A stretch of DNA of 64,000 nt from Bacteroidota bacterium (GTDB lineage: Bacteria > Bacteroidota > Bacteroidia > Flavobacteriales > Weeksellaceae), in contig JAEWOS010000003.1 of assembly GCA_023460855.1 (NCBI GenBank), forward strand, positions 186,001-250,000. Reading direction: 5' to 3'. A model generated the notes under the pieces. It had not been told where the DNA came from. It searched no databases and worked only from the letters and a program-made list of their open reading frames with translations. Positions 33,524 to 41,873 of the stretch are shown here, one piece after another. A program made the position numbers and the translations under genes. Each line of letters begins with the position of its first letter. Position 1 is the stretch's first letter.

Positions 33524-34183
33524 TTATTCTTCCCGTAAAAATTTCTCAAGGATCTGCTGACCGCTTTTGATAGAATTCAGAGTCCAGCGGATTTTAAGGT
33601 TCAGTTGTTTTTCCTCCGGCAGAAAGTGTGGAATTCCGGTTTTGATCAGCTTTTGTTTCAATTCGTACATACAGATCGCTGCCGCAACAGAAACGTTAAA
33701 ACTTCCCGTAAAACCGTACATTGGAATCGCGACCGTTTCATCACAAAATTCCAGAAAATTTTCTGAAACACCCTGCCATTCCGTTCCAAAAATTAGTGCG
33801 ACAGGTTCCGTTATTTCAAAGTCGGGCAAAGATACAGCATTCCATTCAGGAGACACAGCAACCAAACGGTAACCGCGGTTGCGGATTTCCTGAAGACTTT
33901 CCAGACTGTGCGGCATTTTCTCCACTTGTACCCAGTTTTCGGCACCTTTCGTGACTTCAAGATTCGGATCAAAATCATTTCTTTTTTCCATGGCTACCAC
34001 ATGATGAAATCCGCATGCTTCCACACTGCGGATAATGGCAGCCGCATTTCTGAACTGATAAACATCTTCCAGTACCGGTAAAATAAAACCGGAACTCGCT
34101 GTGGCAAATTTTTCTATCGCTTCAACCCTTTCATCTGTCAGAAATTGCCGCAGATGATCATAGATTTGTTGATCTGTCTTCAT
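33524..34183 (-). CDS. SpoU/TrmH-family RNA 2'-O-methyltransferase
   Basis: This SPOUT enzyme is predicted to methylate ribose 2'-O in tRNA or rRNA. From ATG 34183 it has 219 residues. The three SpoU motifs are present: N-A-A-A-I-I-R-S-V-E-A-C-G-F (motif 1 with Asn and Arg), A-L-I-F-G-T-E-W-Q-G-V-S (motif 2) and I-P-M-Y-G-F-T-G-S-F-N-V-S-V-A-A-A-I (motif 3). The N-terminal helical part resembles TrmH (tRNA Gm18). The open frame to 34297 is rejected: its first 38 residues are not family-like and a -7 box lies at 34202-34209. It meets rsmE tail to tail. Confidence 0.9.
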   Translation of the reverse strand: MKTDQQIYDHLRQFLTDERVEAIEKFATASSGFILPVLEDVYQFRNAAAIIRSVEACGFHHVVAMEKRNDFDPNLEVTKGAENWVQVEKMPHSLESLQEIRNRGYRLVAVSPEWNAVSLPDFEITEPVALIFGTEWQGVSENFLEFCDETVAIPMYGFTGSFNVSVAAAICMYELKQKLIKTGIPHFLPEEKQLNLKIRWTLNSIKSGQQILEKFLREE

Positions 34184-34201
34184 AGTATTTTCAACAAGTC
34201 T

Positions 34202-34209
34202 CAAATATA
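34202..34209 (-). promoter_or_regulatory. -7 box (TATATTTG) of the TrmH-like gene
   Basis: This exact TAnnTTTG match predicts a leader of about 13 nt to the ATG at 34183. Confidence 0.55.
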
Positions 34210-34317
34210 AACACAGCGCATCATTCACGAAAATTTCAGAATCAATATTTACAGTTTGGGGGATTTTACATTCAGTTGGCGTAAAATTTGAAATCAAAAA
34301 CTCATAAATAACTCACT

Positions 34318-35031
34318 ATGAAAAAATTCGCCTTTGCAGCAATCCTTGCACTTACTTCCGGAACATTTATCGTTTCTACCACGCAATCCTGTACAACGCT
34401 TGCCACTTCCAGTGTCGGAATTGCCGTTATCAAACAAATTCTGCTTGGCGGAATCAATCAGGCTTCCAATATTTTCAGTAACAAGCAGGCATTTCTGCAG
34501 AATGACTTAATTCTTCGGGCATTGCCGGAAAATCTTAGAAGCGTTTACAACGTACTGGACCGCGTTGCCCCGAACCTGGCTAATCAGGGAAAAGATTATA
34601 TCGCACAGGCCGCTGCATCAACGGTAAATATTTCAACTCCGATTATGAAAAATGCTGTTAATTCACTTGACGCTAACGATGTTTCGAGAATTATGCAGGG
34701 AGAAGCAGGCATCGCAACACAGATTCTGCGCGAAAAAAGTCAGCAGCAACTGGTACAGGCAATTGCACCAAAAGTTGATCAGAAACTCAATGAATTCGGA
34801 ATCGCAAGAAATATCAATATGGCTTTACAGGGAAGTTCGCTTATCGGAAGTATTTTCGGCGGCCAGAATTCCAGCAATATGGCTACAGGCGGTTTAAGCC
34901 AGCTTGCAAGCGAACAGATGGTGAACGGACTTTTTAATATTATTCAGAATTACGAAATCCAAAATCAGGGTTCGATCATTAATTCAGTGAGAGGAATCGG
35001 CACTTCAACTGCAGTGCAGCCCGTGAGATAA
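34318..35031 (+). CDS. DUF4197 envelope protein
   Basis: The 237-residue protein has an N-terminal signal (MKKFAFAAILALTSG) and a Cys at 25 in T-Q-S-C, so it may be a lipoprotein, although T-Q-S-C is not an ideal lipobox. The mature part is helical and matches DUF4197: A-L-P-E-N-L-R-S-V-Y-N-V-L, D-R-V-A-P-N-L-A-N, and a repeated pattern of short helices. Its role is unknown; related proteins occur in many Gram-negatives. A terminator with a short stem follows. Confidence 0.8.
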   Translation: MKKFAFAAILALTSGTFIVSTTQSCTTLATSSVGIAVIKQILLGGINQASNIFSNKQAFLQNDLILRALPENLRSVYNVLDRVAPNLANQGKDYIAQAAASTVNISTPIMKNAVNSLDANDVSRIMQGEAGIATQILREKSQQQLVQAIAPKVDQKLNEFGIARNINMALQGSSLIGSIFGGQNSSNMATGGLSQLASEQMVNGLFNIIQNYEIQNQGSIINSVRGIGTSTAVQPVR

Positions 35032-35053
35032 ATTCTAAAAATACCCTATCTTT

Positions 35054-35085
35054 ATATTCCCGTTTTTAAAATGGGAATTTTTTTA
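35054..35085 (+). terminator. Intrinsic terminator of the DUF4197 gene
   Basis: The stem 35056-35061/35073-35078 can extend inward through A-T pairs and is followed by seven T. The ATG at 35071 falls in this hairpin and is therefore an unlikely start for the next gene. Confidence 0.7.
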
Positions 35086-35100
35086 TCAGCAACAATCAAC

Positions 35101-35400
35101 ATGGAAAACCAGAACAGCACGAATAATACGGACGAATTTTATAAATCACTGCATCAAAAACTCGAGGATAACCACAATTTTCCGGAGGATTATTTATTTA
35201 AATTCATTTTTCCGAACGACAACCTGAAAATGATTGAACTTTATCAGAATTTTGATCAGATTAAGTACACGATTTCCACGAGAGAAAGCAAGAACGGCAA
35301 ATATGTTTCCGCGAGCATTCTCGCATTTGTACTCGACGCCAATCAGGTGATTGACATTTACAGGAAAGTTTCAGAAATCGAAGGGGTGGTAATGCTTTAA
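35101..35400 (+). CDS. DUF493 (YbeD-like) protein
   Basis: The 99-residue cytosolic protein has an alpha/beta DUF493 fold: F-Y-K-S-L-H-Q-K-L-E, F-P-x-D-Y-L-F-K-F-I-F-P, S-x-R-x-S-K-N-G-K-Y-V-S-A-S-I and I-D-I-Y-R-K-V-S-E-I-E-G-V-V-M-L. The YbeD fold resembles ACT-like regulatory domains; no function is established. ATG 35101 is chosen because the upstream ATG (35071) lies inside a terminator hairpin. It converges on the nitronate monooxygenase gene with 2 bp between stops. Confidence 0.85.
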   Translation: MENQNSTNNTDEFYKSLHQKLEDNHNFPEDYLFKFIFPNDNLKMIELYQNFDQIKYTISTRESKNGKYVSASILAFVLDANQVIDIYRKVSEIEGVVML

Positions 35401-35402
35401 GA

Positions 35403-36386
35403 TCAAATTTCCGGGGCTCCGGCTTCACGGTATTCCTTCAGAATATTATCAAAAACAGTTTTCACCGGTAAAACTTCATCGATCAGTGCGGAAACCTGCC
35501 CGATCTCGAGTTCACCCTGTTCCAGATCACCCTCGAACATTCCGCGTTTTGCGCGGGCGCGTCCCAAAGCTGCTTTGAGAACTTCAAAATCTCTTCCGGA
35601 ATCGTACAGACTGTCCAGTTCATAGAAAAATTTATTTTTCACGAGGCGAACCGGCGCGAGTTCTTTTAAGGTAAGATGTGTATCACCTTCCTTTAAAGTT
35701 GTTATCATATTTTTCCAGTCAGCGTGCGAACTCGCTTCTTCCGTGGCTGCAAAACGGGAACCGATCTGTACACCGTCTGCGCCTAAAGTGAGTGCGGCTT
35801 TCATTTGTGAACCAAGTGCAATTCCACCGGCTGCAATTAGCGGAACTGAGATATTTTTTTTCACATTCGGAATCAGACAGAGTGTGGTAGTTTCATCTCT
35901 TCCGTTATGACCGCCTGCTTCAAAACCTTCTGCAACAACCGCATCAACGCCGGCCTCCTCACATTTCAGCGCAAATTTTGTGGAAGAAACGACATGCGCC
36001 ACTTTAATACCTTCTTTCTGCAGTGTTTCGGTGTATGTCTTCGGATTACCGGCCGATGTAAAAACGATTTTCACGCCTTCCTCCAGAATTATGCTGATGA
36101 TTTCCTCCAGATTTGGGTAAAGCATCGGAACATTTACACCAAACGGTTTGTCGGTCGCTTCCTTACATTTCTGAATGTTCTCGCGCAGAATATCCGGATA
36201 CATGCTACCCGCACCAATCAGCCCCAATCCGCCGCAATTGCTTACCGCCGAAGCAAGACGCCAGCCGGAATGCCAGATCATTCCGCCCTGAACGATGGGA
36301 TATTGAATCCTGAAAAGCGAAGATATTCTGTTCTGATTTTCACTGTACATTTTTTCTGCAATTCCGAAATGGATGAAGTTTGCCAT
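35403..36386 (-). CDS. Nitronate monooxygenase / FMN-dependent 2-nitropropane dioxygenase family
   Basis: This TIM-barrel FMN enzyme oxidises alkyl nitronates such as propionate-3-nitronate; the fold also includes the enoyl-ACP reductase FabK. The 327 residues show Y-P-I-V-Q-G-G-M-I-W at the barrel start, G-G-L-G-L-I-G-A-G-S, the motif G-F-E-A-G-G-H-N-G-R, and A-A-G-G-I-A near L-G-A-D-G-V-Q-I-G-S-R-F for phosphate binding. Another possible start is Met13 (36350), which fits the family N-terminus slightly better. The -7 box at 36442 allows either. No other fatty acid synthesis gene is nearby, so I prefer nitronate monooxygenase to FabK. Confidence 0.85.
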   Translation of the reverse strand: MANFIHFGIAEKMYSENQNRISSLFRIQYPIVQGGMIWHSGWRLASAVSNCGGLGLIGAGSMYPDILRENIQKCKEATDKPFGVNVPMLYPNLEEIISIILEEGVKIVFTSAGNPKTYTETLQKEGIKVAHVVSSTKFALKCEEAGVDAVVAEGFEAGGHNGRDETTTLCLIPNVKKNISVPLIAAGGIALGSQMKAALTLGADGVQIGSRFAATEEASSHADWKNMITTLKEGDTHLTLKELAPVRLVKNKFFYELDSLYDSGRDFEVLKAALGRARAKRGMFEGDLEQGELEIGQVSALIDEVLPVKTVFDNILKEYREAGAPEI

Positions 36387-36441
36387 GGTTGATGATTCTC
36401 TTAAAATTTGGTTGATACCGATTAATTCACCGGTATTGAAA

Positions 36442-36449
36442 CAAATTTA
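36442..36449 (-). promoter_or_regulatory. -7 box (TAAATTTG) of the nitronate monooxygenase gene
   Basis: This exact TAnnTTTG match predicts a leader of 50 nt to ATG 36386 or 86 nt to ATG 36350. Confidence 0.45.
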
Positions 36450-36492
36450 GCCATTTCACTGAAGACTAAAAACAAATTTCCTATTCAACAAA

Positions 36493-36520
36493 TAAAAAAA
36501 GCGCACAAAAAAGTGCGCTT
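36493..36520 (-). terminator. Intrinsic terminator of nrdB-nrdA
   Basis: The perfect 8-bp stem 36499-36506/36513-36520 has a T run on the - strand. Confidence 0.85.
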
Positions 36521-36550
36521 CATACTTATGACTGATTGGCTTCTGCTTTT

Positions 36551-38209
36551 TTAAGCTTCACAACTCGAACAGTTCACGAAATTCACCATTAATTCTTTGG
36601 AAACTGATGAACTTCTCTGGTAATAAAGCGTCTTCACTCCTTTTTTCCAGGCTTCGATCATCACAAAATTTACGTCTTTTACCGGCATGCTGGAAGGAAT
36701 CTGCAGATTCAGAGACTGTGCCTGATCGATATACTGCTGCCTTTGCGCAGCCTGAGTTACGATTTCCATCGGTGAGATTTCCTTGAAAGTTTTGAACACA
36801 GCTTTTTCGTCGTCTGTAAGTTCTTCAAGATGCTGAACAGATCCGTGGTTCAGCATGATGGTTCTCCAGGTTTCTTCATTATCCAGACCTTTTTCCTCGA
36901 GTAATTTTGCAAGGTATTTATTCTTGCGCATGAAGTTTCCTTTCGCAAGGCCTGCTTTGTAATAATTTGATGCGAACGGTTCAATTCCTGGAGAAGTCTG
37001 ACCTAAAATTGCCGAAGATGAAGTGGTAGGTGCAACCGCCATTAAAGTAGTGTTGCGCATTCCGTAGCCTTTCAGCAATTCCGGTTCACCATAGATGTTG
37101 GCAAGCTCTCTTGATGCAGCTTCTGCTTCTTCCCTGATATGACGGAACGCTTTTGCATTAAACTGTGTTGCCTGGAATGATTCAAAAGGAATCATATTTT
37201 TCTGCAGGTAGGAATGATAACCCAAAACTCCCAAACCAAGCGCTCTGTGTCTGATCGCGAAATTTCTTGCACCCTGCAGATAAAAATTATCCGCCGTTTT
37301 TTCAATAAATTCAGAAAGCACAGCATCCAGGAAATAAACTGCGAGTTTCACTGCATTCGTGTCTTTCCATTCATCAAAAAGTTCAAGATTCATCGATGAC
37401 AGACAGCAGATGAATGATTCATCTTTCGTGGACGGCAGCATGATTTCCGAACACAGGTTACTCGCATTCACCATTAGTCCGAGATCTTTGTAAACCTGAG
37501 GTTTGTTTCTGTTCACATTATCGGTGAAGAAAATATACGGAAGACCTTTTTGCTGACGGCTTTCCAAAACACGTGCCCAAACTTTGCGCTTGTCTGTATC
37601 GCCGTCGATCATGTCCTGCATCCAGTAATCCGGAACACAGACACCTGTAAACAAGTTCTGAATCGGGCTTCCGATATCTTTAATCGAAAGAAATTCCTCA
37701 ATATCACCGTGGTCGATATCCAGATAAGCTGCAAATGCACCTCTTCTGACTCCGCCCTGTGAAACGACATCCATTGCAGTATCAAAAAGTTTCATAAACG
37801 ATACCGCACCGGAAGATTTTCCGTTGTCGGTTACGGCAGTTCCACGGTTTCTCAGCTCGCCGAAATATCCTGAAGTTCCGCCACCAATTTTGGTCTGCAT
37901 GATCACTTCTCCCAGCTTTCCCGTGATTCCTTCAATATTATCGGGAACGTGAACATTAAAGCATGAAATCGGCAAACCGCGCTGTGTTCCCATATTTGCC
38001 CACACCGGAGATGAAAAGGAAATCCATCCTTTTACGATCATTTCCTTAAAAGCAGGCTGCAGTTCAGGTTTATAAAGGCGTTTTGCTGCGGCAGTGGTAA
38101 TTCTGTCGATTGCGCCTTCCACGGTTTCGCCTTTCAGCAGATAGCCGCGGTTCAGCATTTGCTCGGACTCTTCATTGAGCCACCATATATCGAGATTCTG
38201 TTCTTCCAT
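36551..38209 (-). CDS. nrdA: Ribonucleoside-diphosphate reductase, class I alpha subunit without ATP-cone
   Basis: This subunit reduces ribonucleotides to deoxyribonucleotides. The 552 residues make it short. The redox Cys83 lies in P-I-S-C-F; N-L-C-S-E carries the thiyl-radical Cys with its Asn and Glu partners; the second redox Cys is in I-C-C-L-S-S; and the radical-path Tyr pair is in L-Y-Y-Q-R. The C-terminus ends C-S-S-C-E-A, the CxxC that accepts electrons from thioredoxin or glutaredoxin. The usual N-terminal ATP-cone for dATP feedback is missing: the catalytic domain begins almost at once. It is downstream of nrdB with an 80-bp gap that contains a small hairpin (38227-38245). Confidence 0.94.
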   Translation of the reverse strand: MEEQNLDIWWLNEESEQMLNRGYLLKGETVEGAIDRITTAAAKRLYKPELQPAFKEMIVKGWISFSSPVWANMGTQRGLPISCFNVHVPDNIEGITGKLGEVIMQTKIGGGTSGYFGELRNRGTAVTDNGKSSGAVSFMKLFDTAMDVVSQGGVRRGAFAAYLDIDHGDIEEFLSIKDIGSPIQNLFTGVCVPDYWMQDMIDGDTDKRKVWARVLESRQQKGLPYIFFTDNVNRNKPQVYKDLGLMVNASNLCSEIMLPSTKDESFICCLSSMNLELFDEWKDTNAVKLAVYFLDAVLSEFIEKTADNFYLQGARNFAIRHRALGLGVLGYHSYLQKNMIPFESFQATQFNAKAFRHIREEAEAASRELANIYGEPELLKGYGMRNTTLMAVAPTTSSSAILGQTSPGIEPFASNYYKAGLAKGNFMRKNKYLAKLLEEKGLDNEETWRTIMLNHGSVQHLEELTDDEKAVFKTFKEISPMEIVTQAAQRQQYIDQAQSLNLQIPSSMPVKDVNFVMIEAWKKGVKTLYYQRSSSVSKELMVNFVNCSSCEA

Positions 38210-38289
38210 TATATTTTTTGATTAAAGACATCTGTTTCTGATGTCGTATTAATTTTAACTGTCCGCAGATTTTTGTGCCGGAAATCCGT

Positions 38290-39264
38290 TTAGAACAAGT
38301 CGTTTTCTGTAATGCTCTTGTCGTGCTTCGTGTAATCCACCGGTCTTTTTGCGAAGAAATCGTCCAGGGAATTTGCGAATACCTCCTCTTCGAACCAGAC
38401 CATTGGTCTGTACTGTTCCGGTGTAACGTTGTAGCGCGTCTGCATTCCGATTTTTTTCAGGCTGTCGTCTACTCTGTATTTCATGAAGTTCAGCAGGTCT
38501 TCTTTTGAAACATTATCGATTTCGCCCAGCTCAAAAATCCAGTCCAGAATTTCAGATTCCAGTTCGATTGACTGGTCTACCAGCGTATAAAGATCTTCGA
38601 TATCGCTGTCGGTAAGCAAGTCCGGCTGTTCTTCGCGGATTTTGTTGATCAGCCAGATTCCGGCGTTGGCGTGAATCTGCTCATCAACGGAAGTCCAGGC
38701 AATAATATTCGATACGTTCTTCATATAGCCTTTAAACCGCGTAAACGAAAGGATAATCGCAAACTGGGAAAACAGGGAGACATTTTCGATCAGAATAGAA
38801 AACAGCAACAGGGCAGATACGTATTCTTTAGGTGTTGTGGAATTGGCATGCTTCAGCACATTGCTCAGGAAGTCAATTCTCTTCTTGACGGCAGGAATTT
38901 CCACGACATGCAGGAATTCTTCGTTATAACCCAGAACTTCCAGTAATCTGGAATATGCTTCAGAGTGTCTGAATTCACATTCTGCAAAAGTAGAACCCAG
39001 GCCGTTAAATTCCGGTTTCGGAAGGTGTGTGTACAGATTACCCCAGAAAGTTTTCACCGAAACTTCTATTTGTGCAATTGCCAGCAGCGCATGTTTCACC
39101 GCATTTTTCTCGTGCAGTTCCATCTGGGATTTGAAATCCTGCACATCGGCAGTAAAATCCACTTCAGAATGTACCCAGAAAGATTTGTTAATGGCTTCTA
39201 CAAACTGGAGGATCTCCGGATATTCAAACGGTTTGTAGCTGATTCTTTTATCGAAAATTCCCAT
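38290..39264 (-). CDS. nrdB: Ribonucleoside-diphosphate reductase, class I beta subunit
   Basis: This radical-generating partner of NrdA has 324 residues. The ferritin-like metal site looks complete: Glu67, Glu97 and His100 (E-F-R-H), Glu160, and Glu195 with His198 (E-Q-I-H). Tyr104 sits four residues after His100, the position of the stable tyrosyl radical in class Ia/Ib proteins. The protein has no N-terminal ATP-cone, which some Bacteroidota NrdB proteins carry. The first metal ligand is Glu, not Asp. It is first in the nrdB-nrdA unit, behind a 437-bp upstream region with two inverted repeats. Confidence 0.94.
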   Translation of the reverse strand: MGIFDKRISYKPFEYPEILQFVEAINKSFWVHSEVDFTADVQDFKSQMELHEKNAVKHALLAIAQIEVSVKTFWGNLYTHLPKPEFNGLGSTFAECEFRHSEAYSRLLEVLGYNEEFLHVVEIPAVKKRIDFLSNVLKHANSTTPKEYVSALLLFSILIENVSLFSQFAIILSFTRFKGYMKNVSNIIAWTSVDEQIHANAGIWLINKIREEQPDLLTDSDIEDLYTLVDQSIELESEILDWIFELGEIDNVSKEDLLNFMKYRVDDSLKKIGMQTRYNVTPEQYRPMVWFEEEVFANSLDDFFAKRPVDYTKHDKSITENDLF

Positions 39265-39701
39265 AGGTAATCAATTGTATTTTGTATTCAAAAAAGTATT
39301 TAATTAAAATTAAAGGACTGTTCAATCCTTTGATTATGTGAAATATACATTGCAGATTACTGAGAATATTATCTGCAGCGCTTCCACCTGAATGTAATAA
39401 CAAAAATAGAAAATCCTGCGGTCATCTGAAAGTTAGCAGGCGCCGGAAAGGGCTTTTTCCGCTTAAAAGTTTTCCACAAAGACACAGACAGCGCAGCAGC
39501 AGGAACGTTACGGCTACAATATCAACAATTAACGAACGGACTGCAGCCTTAAATTAAACATCATCGTGCGAAGTCTTTATATAATACTGTTACATATTAA
39601 ACAACATTAAAACAGAAGATCCGACACTATTTCAGCCGGACCTTTCCATGAGAAAAAAATTTCTCCATCATTTGTATTTTTAGAATCGCGCCTACGATCG
39701 T
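39265..39701. other. Long intergenic region between nrdB and the secreted-protein operon
   Basis: No gene longer than a few dozen codons is convincing here. Two inverted repeats lie upstream of nrdB: 6-bp arms at 39312-39317/39326-39331 and at 39352-39357/39371-39376. They could be regulatory sites; neither matches the NrdR box I know. Near the other end a short hairpin (39649-39664) may end the secreted-protein operon, but it lacks a good T tract. Confidence 0.4.
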
Positions 39702-40391
39702 TTAGAAATTAGGCGGTGTACTCAATGTAGCGCTGCTTCCATTTGCTCCGTTAAGATCTATTGAAATTGGAACCGCAAAAGGCTTGGTGATCAGTTTCTT
39801 GTAAACCAGGATCTGTAATTTGATATTAAATCCGTCCTGGGTGCTCGGAGAACCTGAAGCTGTTACAAATCTTGAATCAGTATAATCCGCACGAATCCAC
39901 CAGGTTCCGTTGTTGACATAAGCATACATCCTCGGACTTCCCTGATAATACTGTCCGTCAGCATCCGCCGAATTGTCATGCCGGGTATAAACGTTTAAAT
40001 CAGGCGTTGCCGGATTAGAGCTGTCATAGATTTGCAAACTGAAAGACCGCACAGCAGCGATAAATTCAGTGGCGCTGATCTTGGTATCATAGCTCAGAAC
40101 CCCCCTGTTTCGCACATTTTTAAAAGTGAGATTGAGCAGGTTTACCAATGATGAAGATGCGGTTTCATGATTAAATACGCTTAGATTCTTATCGGAGGTC
40201 GCCATAAAATATAATGGAACTTCAAGTGGTTCTCCAGGGGAACGCATATAGAGTAAATCTGCGTAGGCCACGCCATTCACATCCAGTGATTCTGTAGGTG
40301 TAGTAGTATTAATCCCTATTTTTCCGTCATACTGCTGAGAATATCCCATTGCAGCAACAGTAAACGCCAGTAATATAATTATCTTTTTCAT
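39702..40391 (-). CDS. Secreted beta-rich protein 3 of the three-gene cassette
   Basis: The 229-residue protein has a signal peptide (MKKIIILLAFTVAAMGYSQ). The mature N-terminus carries G-K-I-G-I-N-T-T-T-P-T-E-S-L-D-V-N-G, the stub that in many Bacteroidota precedes tail-fibre-like or S74-type domains. No S74 peptidase follows. The rest is beta-rich, with a W-W-I-R-A-D-Y block that is clearly shared with the first protein of the cassette (W-W-I-K-A-D-Y). A Ser/Thr/Pro/Asn tail ends the protein. An upstream in-frame ATG at 40451 lies in the previous gene and is rejected. It starts 17 nt after the preceding stop codon. Function unknown. Confidence 0.8.
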   Translation of the reverse strand: MKKIIILLAFTVAAMGYSQQYDGKIGINTTTPTESLDVNGVAYADLLYMRSPGEPLEVPLYFMATSDKNLSVFNHETASSSLVNLLNLTFKNVRNRGVLSYDTKISATEFIAAVRSFSLQIYDSSNPATPDLNVYTRHDNSADADGQYYQGSPRMYAYVNNGTWWIRADYTDSRFVTASGSPSTQDGFNIKLQILVYKKLITKPFAVPISIDLNGANGSSATLSTPPNF

Positions 40392-40408
40392 TTGTGTTCG
40401 AGTTAATG

Positions 40409-41044
40409 TTATTGTAAACCTAAAGGAGTTCCTGTAGAAGCACCGGACCAATTTGGAGTTGCAGTAGCTGAAACCGAGCCCGTCACAGTACCCCAGTCCC
40501 TCACGAGTGTTTTTTCAAATACGATAAAAGACACAACCCAGTTTCCCTGCAAGGTAGTACCTTTTTGTGCACCGCTGTAATTGAGACTGACCGTGTATTT
40601 ACCTGAACCGTTTTGTCCAACTGCAGTTTTGTAAGTTCCGTAAACCGGACTCATATTGTTCATCCCGATATTTCTTACTCTGGTGTTGAAATATGCTTCG
40701 CCGATACCCAGATAATACTTACTGACATCCAAACTGGTATTAATATTTAACACTGTAGTTCCCTGTACATCCTGAACTTCAACGATATATTTGTTAACCG
40801 GGGCAACATGTCTGAGATCCACATCCAGTTTTTTAATTTCACCGGCAGGAGTGGAATCGTTGGAACGTACCAGCAAATAATAGTTTCCGGACGCATCTAC
40901 CGTATTTTCGAGAATAGCATATCCATCGATAAGCAGTTTTCCGCGTACATCCAGTTCTCCTCGTGGTGTCTGTGTTTTGATACCAACCTGTGAGAATAAT
41001 AACAGACTGGACATGACGGTGAGTAGTATATATATCTTTTTCAT
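40409..41044 (-). CDS. Secreted beta-rich protein 2 of the three-gene cassette
   Basis: The 211-residue protein has a signal peptide (MKKIYILLTVMSSLLLFSQ). V-G-I-K-T-Q-T-P-R-G-E-L-D-V-R-G follows, the same stub as in its neighbours. Its central part (D-A-S-G-N-Y-Y-L-L-V, D-L-R-H-V-A-P) differs from the other two. Near the end N-W-V-V-S-F-I-V-F-E-K matches the position of W-E-I-N-L-M-V-F-D-K in protein 1. The C-terminus is Thr/Ser/Pro/Gly-rich. It starts 4 nt after the stop of protein 1, so translation is probably coupled. No catalytic motif or T9SS sorting domain is recognised. Confidence 0.8.
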   Translation of the reverse strand: MKKIYILLTVMSSLLLFSQVGIKTQTPRGELDVRGKLLIDGYAILENTVDASGNYYLLVRSNDSTPAGEIKKLDVDLRHVAPVNKYIVEVQDVQGTTVLNINTSLDVSKYYLGIGEAYFNTRVRNIGMNNMSPVYGTYKTAVGQNGSGKYTVSLNYSGAQKGTTLQGNWVVSFIVFEKTLVRDWGTVTGSVSATATPNWSGASTGTPLGLQ

Positions 41045-41048
41045 GTTA

Positions 41049-41738
41049 TTAGTTTGGTATTAATGGTGAGGCCGCTGCGACATTCTGTTTTGGGTTAGTA
41101 GTATCTGTAAATACCACTTCGTGGTTGAATTCTCTCGCAAAATCCTTGTCAAAAACCATCAGATTGATTTCCCATTCGCCTACAGTTGTATTGTCAGTCT
41201 TATGGGCAAAACCATGATAATCCGCTTTAATCCACCATTTATTGTCCTGCTTATATGTGTAAACCTGGGCAACCGGTGCTTTCATTCTGTCATTCGCATT
41301 GCTACTTCCGCCTTTCACAACATTATTATAATTAAATGAATTAATGATGGCAATGTACTTATTGCTGTTAATTTTGGTGTCGAACGCCTGCACATAATCT
41401 TCAGTAGCAGAAACCGTAATCTTGAAAGTGATAACACCAAATGGTGCCGGAAACGCATTTGTTGCACTGCCCGATTGCGTGTTGTACGTGGTGATTCTCT
41501 TCATATTTTTGGATTTCAGCAGAAAAGAATAGCTTTCGGTTTGTCCCAATTTTGGAATCTCATCCGGATTGCCTGCATATGGATTTTGATCCAATAGAAG
41601 CTCCGTCGCTTTAAAAGTTCCTGCCACATGCAAATCGGCTTCGGGTTTATCGGTGTTAATCCCGACTCGTCCCTGATACTGTGCCTGCAAATAAGCAGCA
41701 CTGCATACTCCCAGAAGGAAAATGAATTTTTTTCTCAT
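41049..41738 (-). CDS. Secreted beta-rich protein 1 of the three-gene cassette
   Basis: The 229-residue protein has a signal peptide (MRKKFIFLLGVCSAAYLQAQ). The stub G-R-V-G-I-N-T-D-K-P-E-A-D-L-H-V-A-G is followed by a beta-rich domain. It contains V-Y-T-Y-K-Q-D-N-K-W-W-I-K-A-D-Y and W-E-I-N-L-M-V-F-D-K-D, shared with protein 3. A Thr/Asn/Pro/Ala tail ends at I-P-N. The open frame to 41882 is rejected because it buries the signal peptide and crosses the promoter (-7 box at 41835). It is first in the operon, with a leader of about 91 nt. Extracellular or surface location is inferred. Confidence 0.82.
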   Translation of the reverse strand: MRKKFIFLLGVCSAAYLQAQYQGRVGINTDKPEADLHVAGTFKATELLLDQNPYAGNPDEIPKLGQTESYSFLLKSKNMKRITTYNTQSGSATNAFPAPFGVITFKITVSATEDYVQAFDTKINSNKYIAIINSFNYNNVVKGGSSNANDRMKAPVAQVYTYKQDNKWWIKADYHGFAHKTDNTTVGEWEINLMVFDKDFAREFNHEVVFTDTTNPKQNVAAASPLIPN

Positions 41739-41834
41739 TGTCTGAATTTTTTTTTGGTTGGTTTTTTCTGTTAACAGATCCGGAAATGCACTTAGTCCCG
41801 TGATCATTTGGCATTTCCTTCCTGTTAACTGAGT

Positions 41835-41866
41835 CAAAATTAGGCTGACGCAAAATCTGAAGCAAA
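41835..41866 (-). promoter_or_regulatory. Consensus promoter of the secreted-protein operon (TTTG-N20-TAATTTTG)
   Basis: On the - strand TTTG (41863-41866) and TAATTTTG (41835-41842) are separated by 20 bp, a full consensus match. The predicted start is about 41829. Confidence 0.8.
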
Positions 41867-41873
41867 AAACAAG

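Noticed and set aside
35071..35100. ATG 35071 as start of the DUF493 gene
   Set aside because: It lies within the terminator hairpin of the preceding gene; ATG 35101 fits the family.
39265..39701. Possible tRNA, small RNA or short gene in the 437-bp gap
   Set aside because: No cloverleaf, no supported ORF and no clear RNA fold with promoter and terminator was found.
39702..41738. S74 peptidase or T9SS sorting domain in the three secreted proteins
   Set aside because: Only the N-terminal stub typical of such proteins is present; the C-termini lack both domain patterns.
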